NCBI RefSeq assembly: GCF_000442255.1
Contig: NZ_KE557277.1
Span: 35,983 to 88,220, forward strand
Origin: Salipiger mucosus DSM 16094
Lineage (GTDB): Bacteria; Pseudomonadota; Alphaproteobacteria; Rhodobacterales; Rhodobacteraceae
Reading direction: 5' to 3'
Length of the DNA stretch: 52,238 nt
Under the pieces are notes generated by a model, which saw nothing but the letters and a program-made list of their open reading frames with translations, searched no databases and was not told the DNA's origin. Positions 43,803 to 52,238 of this stretch are shown here, one piece after another. Position 1 is the first letter of the stretch, and each line of letters starts with the position of its first letter. The translations under genes and the position numbers were made by a program.

Positions 43803-45236
43803 ATGGAATTCGGATTCACGACGGCGGCCTACGTGGTCGCGGCGGTCCTCTTCATCCTTTCGCTGGGCGGCCTCTCGGGGCAGGAAAGCGCCAAGCGGGC
43901 CGTGTGGTACGGCATCGTCGGCATGGCGCTGGCGGTCTTCGCCACGCTCATCGGGCCGGGGTCGGGGCTGTGGTGGCTCTCGGTCATCCTGATCGCCGCG
44001 GGCGGCGTGATCGGCGTCTATGTCGCCAAGAAGGTCGAGATGACCGGCATGCCGCAGCTTGTCGCCGCGATGCACTCGCTGGTGGGTCTCGCCGCGGTGC
44101 TGGTCGGCTACAACGCGCATTTCACCATGAAGATGGTGGCCCGTGCGCAGGAAGCCGGGACCGAGGTGCACGGCACCTTCGCCGAGCTGGTGGCGCACAA
44201 GACGGCGGTCGAGCTGAACATCCTCTCGGTCGAGCTGTTCCTGGGCATCTTCATCGGTGCGGTGACCTTCACCGGCTCGGTGATCGCCTACGGCAAGCTT
44301 GCCGGCAAGGTGACGAGCGCGGCCAAGAAGCTGCCGGGCGGGCACATGCTGAACCTGACGGCGGCCATCGTCTCGGTCGTCTGCCTGTTCTGGTACGTCG
44401 CGACGGGTGGCTTCCTGCCGCTCTTCATCATGACGCTGGCCTCGCTCTTCATCGGCTACCACCTGATCATGGGCATCGGCGGCGCCGACATGCCGGTAGT
44501 GGTCTCGATGCTGAACAGCTACTCGGGCTGGGCGGCGGCGGCCATCGGCTTCAGCCTCGGCAACGACCTGCTGATCGTGGTCGGCGCGCTGGTCGGCTCC
44601 TCGGGTGCGATCCTGTCCTACATCATGTGCAAGGCGATGAACCGCTCGTTCATCAGCGTGATCCTGGGCGGCTTCGGCGGCTCGGCGGGGCCGGCGCAGG
44701 AGGTCGAGGGCGAACAGGTCGCCATCGACGTCGACGGCGTGGCCAATGCGCTGGAAGAGGCCGACAGCGTGATCATCGTGCCGGGCTACGGCATGGCGGT
44801 GGCGCAGGCGCAGAACAACGTGGCCGAGCTCACGCGCAAGCTGCGCGGGCAGGGCAAGGAGGTGCGGTTCGCCATCCACCCGGTCGCGGGCCGTCTGCCG
44901 GGGCACATGAACGTGCTGCTGGCCGAGGCCAAAGTGCCCTACGACATCGTGCTCGAGATGGACGAGATCAACGAGGACTTCCCGGACACGGACGTCGTCA
45001 TCGTCATCGGCTCGAACGACATCGTGAACCCGGCAGCGCAGGACGATCCCAACTCGCCCATCGCAGGGATGCCGGTGCTCGAGGTCTGGAAGGCGAAGAA
45101 CGTCTTCGTCTCCAAGCGCGGCCAGGGCACGGGCTATTCGGGCATCGAGAACCCGCTGTTCTTCAAGGACAACACGCGGATGTACTATGGTGACGCGAAG
45201 CAGTCGATCGGGGACCTGCTGAACAAGCTGGGCTGA
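43803..45236 (+). CDS. pntB: NAD(P) transhydrogenase subunit beta
   Basis: 477 residues. About nine membrane helices occupy residues 1-275. The NADP-binding domain III at the C terminus contains [60 protein letters not shown] and [17 protein letters not shown]. It pairs with PntA in the membrane. A clear terminator follows. Confidence 0.96.
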   Translation: MEFGFTTAAYVVAAVLFILSLGGLSGQESAKRAVWYGIVGMALAVFATLIGPGSGLWWLSVILIAAGGVIGVYVAKKVEMTGMPQLVAAMHSLVGLAAVLVGYNAHFTMKMVARAQEAGTEVHGTFAELVAHKTAVELNILSVELFLGIFIGAVTFTGSVIAYGKLAGKVTSAAKKLPGGHMLNLTAAIVSVVCLFWYVATGGFLPLFIMTLASLFIGYHLIMGIGGADMPVVVSMLNSYSGWAAAAIGFSLGNDLLIVVGALVGSSGAILSYIMCKAMNRSFISVILGGFGGSAGPAQEVEGEQVAIDVDGVANALEEADSVIIVPGYGMAVAQAQNNVAELTRKLRGQGKEVRFAIHPVAGRLPGHMNVLLAEAKVPYDIVLEMDEINEDFPDTDVVIVIGSNDIVNPAAQDDPNSPIAGMPVLEVWKAKNVFVSKRGQGTGYSGIENPLFFKDNTRMYYGDAKQSIGDLLNKLG

Positions 45237-45263
45237 TCCGCACGACGCATCGAGACATGGCGA

Positions 45264-45300
45264 GGGGCGCGGCACCGCAAGGGCCGCGCCCCTTTGCCTT
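45264..45300 (+). terminator. rho-independent terminator after pntB
   Basis: A perfect 10-bp stem (GGGGCGCGGC / GCCGCGCCCC) followed by TTTGCCTT, 27 bases after the pntB stop. Confidence 0.8.
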
Positions 45301-45335
45301 GCGCGCCGCCGTGGCTTTGCCGGCGGGTTTGCACC

Positions 45336-45354
45336 TGCAAATATATGATTTGCA
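45336..45354. promoter_or_regulatory. inverted repeat upstream of the second bioY
   Basis: TGCAAAT and ATTTGCA around ATATG, 85 bases before the bioY2 start. No BioR box is present here, so this copy is probably controlled by another regulator. The arms share GCAAAT with the repeat before glcB. Confidence 0.5.
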
Positions 45355-45438
45355 AATTATTCCGGCACCGCGCACTTGCGGCATGCCCGCGCATCGTGCA
45401 CAACCTTTGGAAATCTCGTCGAACATGGGGGACACCCG

Positions 45439-46038
45439 ATGAACCTTGCACAGAACCGCTCCGTTCTGGTGGAAACCTTCGGTGCCACGGAAGGCGCCGG
45501 GCTGCGGCTCAAGCAGGCCGCTCTGGTCGTGGCCGGCATCGCGATGCTGGCGCTCTGCGCCAAGATCAAGGTGCCGATGTGGCCGGTGCCGATCACCATG
45601 GGCACCTTCGGCGTGCTCGCCATGGGCGCGGCCTACGGCCCGCGGCTCGGCCTCGTGACGATCATGGGCTACCTGCTGATCGGCGCGCTGGGCTTCGACG
45701 TCTTCGCCGGCTCCTCGGCCGAGGCGAGCGGGCTGACCTACATGATGGGCGGTACCGGCGGCTACCTCGTGGGCTACGTCATCGCCGTTGGCGCCATGGG
45801 CCTGCTGGCCCGCCGCGGCTGGGACCGCTCGGCCCCCAGGATGGCCGGCGCCATGCTGATCGGCAACGTGATCCTCTACGTGCCGGGCCTGATCTGGCTG
45901 GGCATGCTCTACGGCTGGGACAAGCCGATCCTCGAGTGGGGCCTGACGCCCTTCCTCGTCGGTGACGCGATCAAGCTGGCGCTGGCGGCGATGGTGCTGC
46001 CCGCCGCCTGGAAGGCGATCAGCCGCGCCCGCGGCTGA
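45439..46038 (+). CDS. bioY: biotin transporter BioY (copy 2)
   Basis: 199 residues of the BioY S-component family. KIKVPMWPVPITMGTFGVLAMG, AYGPRLGL, MGGTGGYLVGYV and GLTPFLVGDAIKLALAA are visible, with about six helices. It is longer at the N terminus than the bioB-linked copy. It lies after the pntAB terminator as an isolated gene with its own operator-like repeat. A different BioY copy with BioR boxes exists at 7954-8511, so the two may serve different conditions. Confidence 0.94.
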   Translation: MNLAQNRSVLVETFGATEGAGLRLKQAALVVAGIAMLALCAKIKVPMWPVPITMGTFGVLAMGAAYGPRLGLVTIMGYLLIGALGFDVFAGSSAEASGLTYMMGGTGGYLVGYVIAVGAMGLLARRGWDRSAPRMAGAMLIGNVILYVPGLIWLGMLYGWDKPILEWGLTPFLVGDAIKLALAAMVLPAAWKAISRARG

Positions 46039-46147
46039 GCCCCGCCCTGCACAGGCTTTCGACAGGAACGGCGCGTCGCCTTGGCGGCGCGCCGTTTCGC
46101 GTTTCAACCGGCTTCCGCTCCGGGCGGGGCCGCACTAGTCTCGGGCC

Positions 46148-46879
46148 ATGATCCTGCAGACCCGTCTTCCCTACGACCCCGCCAGCCAGCGGCCCCTGCC
46201 CAACATCGCCCCGCTCGAGATGGCGGAGTGGCTGATGGTGGACGAGGCCTATGCCCCGCAGATGGCCGAGCGCGCCCGCCTGCTGGCCGAGGATCGCGCG
46301 GCGGTGCTGGCGCTCGACCCCGCGGCGCGGCCGGCGGCGGAGGAGCTGCTGGAGATGGTGCTGGCGCATCTGCCCGAGGGCTTCACGCGCGAGGGCGAGG
46401 CGGTCACGCGCCCCGACGGGGTGGTGGTGACTCTCGACCGGGCGGACCCGATGGGCACGCTGGGGCACCTCGTGCAGGAGGATCTGTGCCTCATGGAGAA
46501 GCGCGGCGAGGAGCACGTGCTGACCGGCGCGGTGCTGTGCTTTCCGGCCCACTGGCGGCTGGCGGACAAGTTCATGCAGCCGCTGGTGGCGATCCACGTG
46601 CCCATCGCGGCCTATGACGACAACATCGCGCGCCGGGTGCAGCGGCTGTTCGACGGCATCCGCCCGGGGCGGCCGCTGTGGCGGTTCAACCTGCTGAACG
46701 ACGAGGACCCGGCGCTGTTCCAGCCGGGCCGCAAGGCCGCGCCGCGGCAGGAGACGCCGGCGCGCTACCTGCGGTCCGAGCGGCAGTGCCTGGTGCGGCT
46801 GCCCGAGAGCGGGGCGGTGGTCTTCTCGATCCACACCTTCGTTCTCGAGCGCGCCGCGGTCATGGAAGCAACTGCATGA
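46148..46879 (+). CDS. DUF3445 protein (heme-dependent oxidative N-demethylase-like)
   Basis: 243 residues. The family's PLGMAEWLMVDEAY-like start (PLEMAEWLMVDEAYA), QEDLCLMEK, LTGAVLCFPAHWRLADKF, IHVPIAAYDDNIARRVQRLFDGI and RYLRSERQCLVRLPESGAVVFSIHTF are all typical. Some DUF3445 members are heme enzymes that demethylate small N-methyl compounds. The 3' end overlaps that of the next, convergent gene by 20 bases. Confidence 0.85.
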   Translation: MILQTRLPYDPASQRPLPNIAPLEMAEWLMVDEAYAPQMAERARLLAEDRAAVLALDPAARPAAEELLEMVLAHLPEGFTREGEAVTRPDGVVVTLDRADPMGTLGHLVQEDLCLMEKRGEEHVLTGAVLCFPAHWRLADKFMQPLVAIHVPIAAYDDNIARRVQRLFDGIRPGRPLWRFNLLNDEDPALFQPGRKAAPRQETPARYLRSERQCLVRLPESGAVVFSIHTFVLERAAVMEATA

Positions 46880-47786
46880 GGGCCGGCGGGATCATGTCGG
46901 CGTCGTGCAGCACGACGAAGAACGAGGTCACGGTCAGCACCTGAGTGACCATGCGGAAGTCCATGCCGCGCAGCAGCCCGATCGTCGCCAGCGCGCCTGC
47001 GATGGGCATCGAGAGCGTCGCCACCATGCCAGCCATCAGCCAGGACGCGAGGCTCAGGCGCCATTCCCCCGGGGTCATGTTGCTGCAGCGGTTCACCAAC
47101 GTGCCGACGAGGCGGCGCGGCCGCGAGTCGGGCCGGGGCAGCGGGGCGGTCGTGTTGGCGGCTGGCGGCAGCGGCGGGATCACCGGCTCCGGCGGCAGGT
47201 CCAGGCCGTCGAAATCGACGGCGGGCAGGGTGGCCGGACCGGTGTCGCGGGCCTGGGCGCCGGGGACGGGGGACGCGAGTTCGGGTTCGACGTGGGAGCC
47301 TTCGATGCTCTGACGGATGCTCTCGGCGAGCATGTCGTCGGTCATCGTGCCGGTCTTGGCCGGGGCTGCGCCGGCGGCGGTGCGGCGCGGCGAAATCAGG
47401 GCGCGCAGGCCCGGGAACTCGGCGCGGCTGACCACGACGCCGGGCGAGCGCCACTCGATTCGCTGGGCATCGCAGACGAAGAGCAGCTCGTGGATCGCGT
47501 CCGAGAGGATTCGGTCGACCAGGTTGCCTTTCGGAATGCCGCCCGCGCGGGAGATCACGCGCACGCCCAGCTTGGGGCCGAGCGGGCTTTCGCGTTCGAA
47601 TCGCATGCTGAGCCCGTAGTGGTCGGCCATGAGGGCCTGCCGTTTGGGCGAGCGGCGCGGCGGATGGCCGGATTCGGTGTCGTGGCGCGTCAGAACGGTT
47701 TCGGCCGCCTTCAGAAAACGACCGGGCGAGAGCCCGGTCGCATCCTGGAGGATCAGACCGGCATAGGGATAGGTGGCGTCGGCCAT
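46860..47786 (-). CDS. hypothetical membrane protein, roseobacter type
   Basis: 308 residues. A soluble N-terminal region (MADATYPYAGLILQDATGLSP ...) contains IEWRSPGVVVSRAEFPGL. It is followed by a Pro-rich linker and a C-terminal hydrophobic part (about 240-300) with two or three membrane helices. I do not recognise a named family. The start at 47786 follows AGAGACGACACA and gives the only plausible N terminus. Overlaps the DUF3445 gene at the 3' end. Confidence 0.65.
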   Translation of the reverse strand: MADATYPYAGLILQDATGLSPGRFLKAAETVLTRHDTESGHPPRRSPKRQALMADHYGLSMRFERESPLGPKLGVRVISRAGGIPKGNLVDRILSDAIHELLFVCDAQRIEWRSPGVVVSRAEFPGLRALISPRRTAAGAAPAKTGTMTDDMLAESIRQSIEGSHVEPELASPVPGAQARDTGPATLPAVDFDGLDLPPEPVIPPLPPAANTTAPLPRPDSRPRRLVGTLVNRCSNMTPGEWRLSLASWLMAGMVATLSMPIAGALATIGLLRGMDFRMVTQVLTVTSFFVVLHDADMIPPALMQLLP

Positions 47787-47898
47787 GTGTCGTCTCTCGC
47801 AGGGTTGTCTCTGCGAGAGATTGCCCCCCGAATGAGCAAAAATTTAGACAGGCCTGCGGCCCCTTCGGGACGTTTACGCGGCGGCGACAGTCGCGGCC

Positions 47899-48711
47899 TC
47901 AGCCGTCAATTCGTGCCGCAGAGAGTGCAATCGCCTTCTGGTAGACTGTCGCTGCGTTCCACTCATTCAGGACACGAAAGTTGGCGGTGCCTTCCTGGTA
48001 GGGCTGACCGGGACGCCAGCCTTTCTGGCGCAGGAAATTGGCGGTGGAAGCCAGTGCGTCCGCCTCGCCGTAGAGGTCGACGCGGCCGTCGCCGTTGGCG
48101 TCCACGCCGTAGCGCAGGGCATTGCCGGGCAGGAACTGGGTGTGGCCCAGCTCGCCGTGGGCGGCACCGCGCTGGCCGGGGGCGAGCATGCCGCGATCGA
48201 CCATCTTGAGTGCCGCGAGTGCGTGGGGGGTGAAGAAGTCCGAGCGGCGGCAATCGTAGGCCACGGTGGTGATCGAGGAGATCACCGGCACGTTGCCCAT
48301 GGTACGCCCGAAGCCGGTCTCCATCCCGTGGATCGCCAGCAGGATGCCCGCAGGGACGCCGTAACGGTTCTCGAGCGCGGAATAGAAGGTGGGGTTGCGC
48401 TGCTTGCGCTTGCGGGCGGTCGCGGCGAAGCCGTCGAGCGAGCCAAGGCGGATGTTGATGAAGCGGTCGAGCGTGTATTTCACGCCGGTCTGTGAGCGGT
48501 CGGCCTTGATCGTCGTGTTGGAATACTGCGCGCCGTTCAGCGCCTGGATGCCGCGCTGGCCGACGCCGGCCCGCTGCGCCTCGGCGGCGAATTCGCGTTT
48601 CCAGGCATCGTAGCCGGAGGCGTTGTTGCCGCAGCTTGCGGCCTGCGCGGCGGTGCCGGTGGCAAGGCCGAGCGCTGCTGCGGCGAGGGTTCTGGCGACG
48701 GCTCGAAACAT
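47899..48711 (-). CDS. lytic murein transglycosylase
   Basis: 270 residues with a signal peptide (residues 1-24, ...GTAAQA). The transglycosylase domain of the MltB/SLT type has the catalytic Glu in IHGMETGFGRTMGN. FTPHALAALKMVDRG, GELGHTQFLPGNALRYG and DGRVDLYGEADALASTANFLRQKGW are also present. It cleaves peptidoglycan in the periplasm. The start at 48711 gives a normal signal peptide. Confidence 0.9.
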   Translation of the reverse strand: MFRAVARTLAAAALGLATGTAAQAASCGNNASGYDAWKREFAAEAQRAGVGQRGIQALNGAQYSNTTIKADRSQTGVKYTLDRFINIRLGSLDGFAATARKRKQRNPTFYSALENRYGVPAGILLAIHGMETGFGRTMGNVPVISSITTVAYDCRRSDFFTPHALAALKMVDRGMLAPGQRGAAHGELGHTQFLPGNALRYGVDANGDGRVDLYGEADALASTANFLRQKGWRPGQPYQEGTANFRVLNEWNAATVYQKAIALSAARIDG

Positions 48712-48997
48712 GAATGTTCTCCGGGTTACCTGCGTGGAAGCGAAGGGTAGCGCGGGGGATTCGCCCATCAAACAGAATAGCACCGGCTCGGCGGGGAGCC
48801 GCCGGTGGCACGGCCGGTGTCGCGTGCGGCGGCCCGGAGTTTTCGTCCGAAAATTCTGGGGGTCCGCCCGGCCGCCGGTGCCGTGCGCGGGTCAGTCGGC
48901 GAAGGTCTCGCGCAGCCGTTGCGCGAAGGCGTCGTCACGAAGCTGCTCCGCGGTGCCCGTGCCTCGAAGGCGGTGCGGTCCTGCATGTCGCGGGGGG
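48712..48997. other. intergenic stretch without a supported gene
   Basis: These 286 bases contain one short frame on the minus strand that could be a broken gene (see the rejected list) but nothing I can defend. Confidence 0.35.
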
Positions 48998-49222
48998 TCA
49001 CTGCGCGGCGATGATGCCGCCCGACCGGTCCGGCCCGATCATGGCGAAGGCCTGCATGGCCACGACTCCCAGGAGCCCCAGCGCGAGGCCCGCCGCCAGG
49101 AGCATGACGGCCCGCCGCCCGGCCCTCGGGCCTTGGTCGGGCCCGGCCCGGCCGAGGTTGCTGCCCTCGTTCTCGCGCGACTGCGCGATGCGCGTCAGAC
49201 GGTCCTCGAAGGATGCTCCCAT
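48998..49222 (-). CDS. small single-pass membrane protein, hypothetical
   Basis: 74 residues: a polar N-terminal arm (MGASFEDRLTRIAQSRENEGSN), a basic stretch, then one membrane helix (VMLLAAGLALGLLGVVAMQAF) and a short tail. Start was set at 49222, as upstream residues look non-coding. The family is not recognised. Confidence 0.55.
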   Translation of the reverse strand: MGASFEDRLTRIAQSRENEGSNLGRAGPDQGPRAGRRAVMLLAAGLALGLLGVVAMQAFAMIGPDRSGGIIAAQ

Positions 49223-49320
49223 GCCGCTCGACCTCCCCTGCCTCCGGTCGCGGCGGCGCGTCTCGCCGCCCGTGGGCAGGCTGCACAGGTGAGGGGGCGG
49301 AAGCATGACCGAGTTGCGGC

Positions 49321-49350
49321 AAAGAAAAGGCGCCCTCCGAAGAGGGCGCC
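49321..49350 (-). terminator. rho-independent terminator after glnA
   Basis: On the minus strand, a perfect 9-bp stem (GGCGCCCTC / GAGGGCGCC) with a TTCG loop is followed by TTTTCTTT, 29 bases after the glnA stop. Confidence 0.88.
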
Positions 49351-49379
49351 CATCGTCCGTAGCGGTGATCGCGGTGCGA

Positions 49380-50783
49380 TCAGCAGCTGTAGTAGAGCTT
49401 GAACTCGACCGGGTGCGGGGTGTGCTCGTACTCTTCGAGCTCTTCCATCTTCAGGTCGATGTAGCCTTCGATCTGGTCCTTGGTGAAGACGTCGCCGGCC
49501 AGCAGGAAGTCCATGTCCGCCTGCAGTTCGGTCAGCGCTTCGCGCAGCGAGCCGCAGACCGTCGGGATGCCTTCCAGCTCTTCCGGCGGCAGGTCGTAGA
49601 GGTTCTTGTCCATCGCCTCGCCGGGGTGAATCTTGTTCTTGATGCCGTCGATGCCGGCCATCAGGAGCGCCGCGAAGCACAGGTAGGGGTTCGCCGACGG
49701 GTCGGGGAAGCGGGCCTCGACGCGCTTTGCCTTGGGCGATTCCGACCACGGGATCCGGACGCAGCCCGAGCGGTTGCGGGCCGAGTAGGCGCGCAGAACG
49801 GGGGCTTCGAAGCCCGGGATCAGGCGCTTGTAGGAGTTGGTCGAGGGGTTGGTGAAGGCGTTGAGCGCCTTGGCGTGCTTCAGGATGCCGCCGATGTAGT
49901 AGAGCGCTTCGTCGCTGAGGTCGGCGTACTTGTCACCGGCGAAGAGCGGCTTGCCGTCCTTCCAGATCGACATGTTCACGTGCATGCCGGTGCCGTTGTC
50001 GCCCGCGACGGGCTTGGGCATGAAGGTGGCCGACTTGCCGTAGGCCTGCGCCACGTTGTGGATGACGTACTTGTACTTCTGCAGCTCGTCCGCCTGCTTG
50101 GTGACCGTGCCGAAGATCAGGCCCAGTTCGTGCTGGCAGGAGGCGACCTCGTGGTGGTGCTTGTCGACCTTCATGCCGAGGCGCTTCATGGTCGAGAGCA
50201 TTTCCGAGCGGATGTCCTGGCCGTCGTCGACCGGGTTCACCGGGAAGTAGCCGCCCTTGACGCCGGGACGGTGGCCGGTGTTGCCCATCTCGTAGTCGGT
50301 GTCGGTGTTCCACGATGCGTCGAGCGCGTCGACCTCGTAGGAGACCTTGTTCATCGCGACCGAGTACTTCACGTCGTCGAAGAGGAAGAATTCCGCCTCG
50401 GGGCCCATGAATGCCGAGTCGCCGATGCCGGACGCCTTGAGGTAGGCTTCGGCCTTCTCGGCGGTGCCGCGCGGGTCACGCTCGTAGAGCTCGCCGGTGT
50501 CGGGCTCGACGACCGAGCAGTGCAGGCAGAGCGTCTTTTCCGCGTAGAACGGATCGATGTAGGCGCTGTCGGTGTCGGGCATGAGTTTCATGTCCGAGGC
50601 TTCGATCGATTTCCAGCCGGCGATCGAGGAGCCGTCGAACATGAAGCCTTCCTCGAGGAAGTCCTCGTCGACCTCGTCCGCGATGATCGTGACGTGCTGC
50701 AGCTTGCCGCGGGGGTCAGTGAAGCGGATGTCGACGTAGGCGACGTCTTCTTCCTTCATCATCTTGAGAACGTCGTTGCTCAT
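49380..50783 (-). CDS. glnA: glutamine synthetase, type I
   Basis: Makes glutamine from glutamate, ammonia and ATP. 467 residues are normal for the type I enzyme. Blocks include [73 protein letters not shown] and [16 protein letters not shown]. The adenylylation-site Tyr is in [12 protein letters not shown]. The gene follows glnB in the same direction. Confidence 0.97.
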   Translation of the reverse strand: MSNDVLKMMKEEDVAYVDIRFTDPRGKLQHVTIIADEVDEDFLEEGFMFDGSSIAGWKSIEASDMKLMPDTDSAYIDPFYAEKTLCLHCSVVEPDTGELYERDPRGTAEKAEAYLKASGIGDSAFMGPEAEFFLFDDVKYSVAMNKVSYEVDALDASWNTDTDYEMGNTGHRPGVKGGYFPVNPVDDGQDIRSEMLSTMKRLGMKVDKHHHEVASCQHELGLIFGTVTKQADELQKYKYVIHNVAQAYGKSATFMPKPVAGDNGTGMHVNMSIWKDGKPLFAGDKYADLSDEALYYIGGILKHAKALNAFTNPSTNSYKRLIPGFEAPVLRAYSARNRSGCVRIPWSESPKAKRVEARFPDPSANPYLCFAALLMAGIDGIKNKIHPGEAMDKNLYDLPPEELEGIPTVCGSLREALTELQADMDFLLAGDVFTKDQIEGYIDLKMEELEEYEHTPHPVEFKLYYSC

Positions 50784-50860
50784 TCCCTTGCTTCCCTTTC
50801 TGTACTTGGGTCCCTGGTTATTCTTTTGGCCGCGCGAAGCGCCCTGCGCGTGTGTCCGCG

Positions 50861-52238
<1,378 letters not shown>

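Noticed and set aside
42186-45275. 1029-codon open frame opposite pntAB
   Set aside because: Shadow of two well-conserved genes; no recognisable protein features.
48891-49010. Possible short frameshifted gene on the minus strand (MTPRDMQDRTAFEAR then AEQLRDDAFAQRLRETFAD in the next frame)
   Set aside because: The two pieces look compatible with a small protein, but no family is recognised and the evidence is too thin to call it.

Overview
The window reads as chromosomal DNA of a high-GC alphaproteobacterium, most likely a member of the Rhodobacteraceae (roseobacter group). This is inferred from the very high GC of most genes and from a BioR-type biotin regulator with TTATAGATAA boxes. The heterotetrameric sarcosine oxidase cluster, the glnB-glnA pair, CcmI, pntAB and several small proteins typical of the family also point that way. 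No rRNA, tRNA or CRISPR array was seen.

Layout. Positions 1-1780 hold the end of a LacI-type regulator and xylose isomerase. From about 1838 to 6750 there is a lower-GC accessory block. A 5'-truncated DUF4276 gene is followed by an IS5-family element (2233-3404), a GNAT gene whose 3' end is lost into the IS, a sterol-desaturase-like enzyme, a divergent TetR regulator with an 18-bp palindromic operator, an alpha/beta hydrolase, and the apparent start of a lost gene. Positions 6983-9278 carry bioR-bioY-bioB with three BioR boxes. Positions 9420-11562 carry a methyltransferase and thioredoxin-reductase-like pair facing an Rrf2 regulator. A tyrosine recombinase (11875-12945) abuts the 5' end of dusA, the signature of a dusA-integrating island.

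Positions 14131-18796 hold a TauE-type exporter, DUF1289, ruvX and ccmI. The soxB-D-A-G operon starts at 17182, with a small membrane-protein gene lying between soxB and soxD, and is followed by sodB. Positions 23846-29057 hold an exo/endonuclease-phosphatase membrane protein, a small hydrophilic protein with a host-attachment (baeRF) protein, rarD, a LOG protein and a LysM protein. Next come a frameshifted ATM1-type ABC transporter, malate synthase G, GlcG, a class-I glutamine amidotransferase-like hydrolase and a flavodoxin-like protein. Positions 35395-38776 hold an isoquinoline-1-oxidoreductase-type molybdoenzyme (two subunits) with a divergent TetR regulator. Kynureninase and a divergent metallo-beta-lactamase-fold protein follow.

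Positions 41058-41460 are a repeat-rich non-coding stretch. The rest holds an isoprenylcysteine-methyltransferase-like protein, pntA-pntB, a second bioY with a different operator, a DUF3445 protein, a roseobacter-type hypothetical, a lytic transglycosylase, glnA-glnB and the start of the NAD(P)HX epimerase/dehydratase gene.

The most useful points for a reader are these. A single-base frameshift breaks the ABC transporter inside its Walker A motif and leaves an open frame running into malate synthase. A second single-base shift lies at the end of soxA. The IS5 element joins two unrelated broken genes. The dusA-proximal integrase has iteron-like repeats. The two BioY paralogues appear to be under different control. 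A metallo-beta-lactamase-fold protein lacks the canonical HxHxDH motif. The intergenic repeats at 41 kb are structured. I did not find a convincing wholly new multi-gene system.
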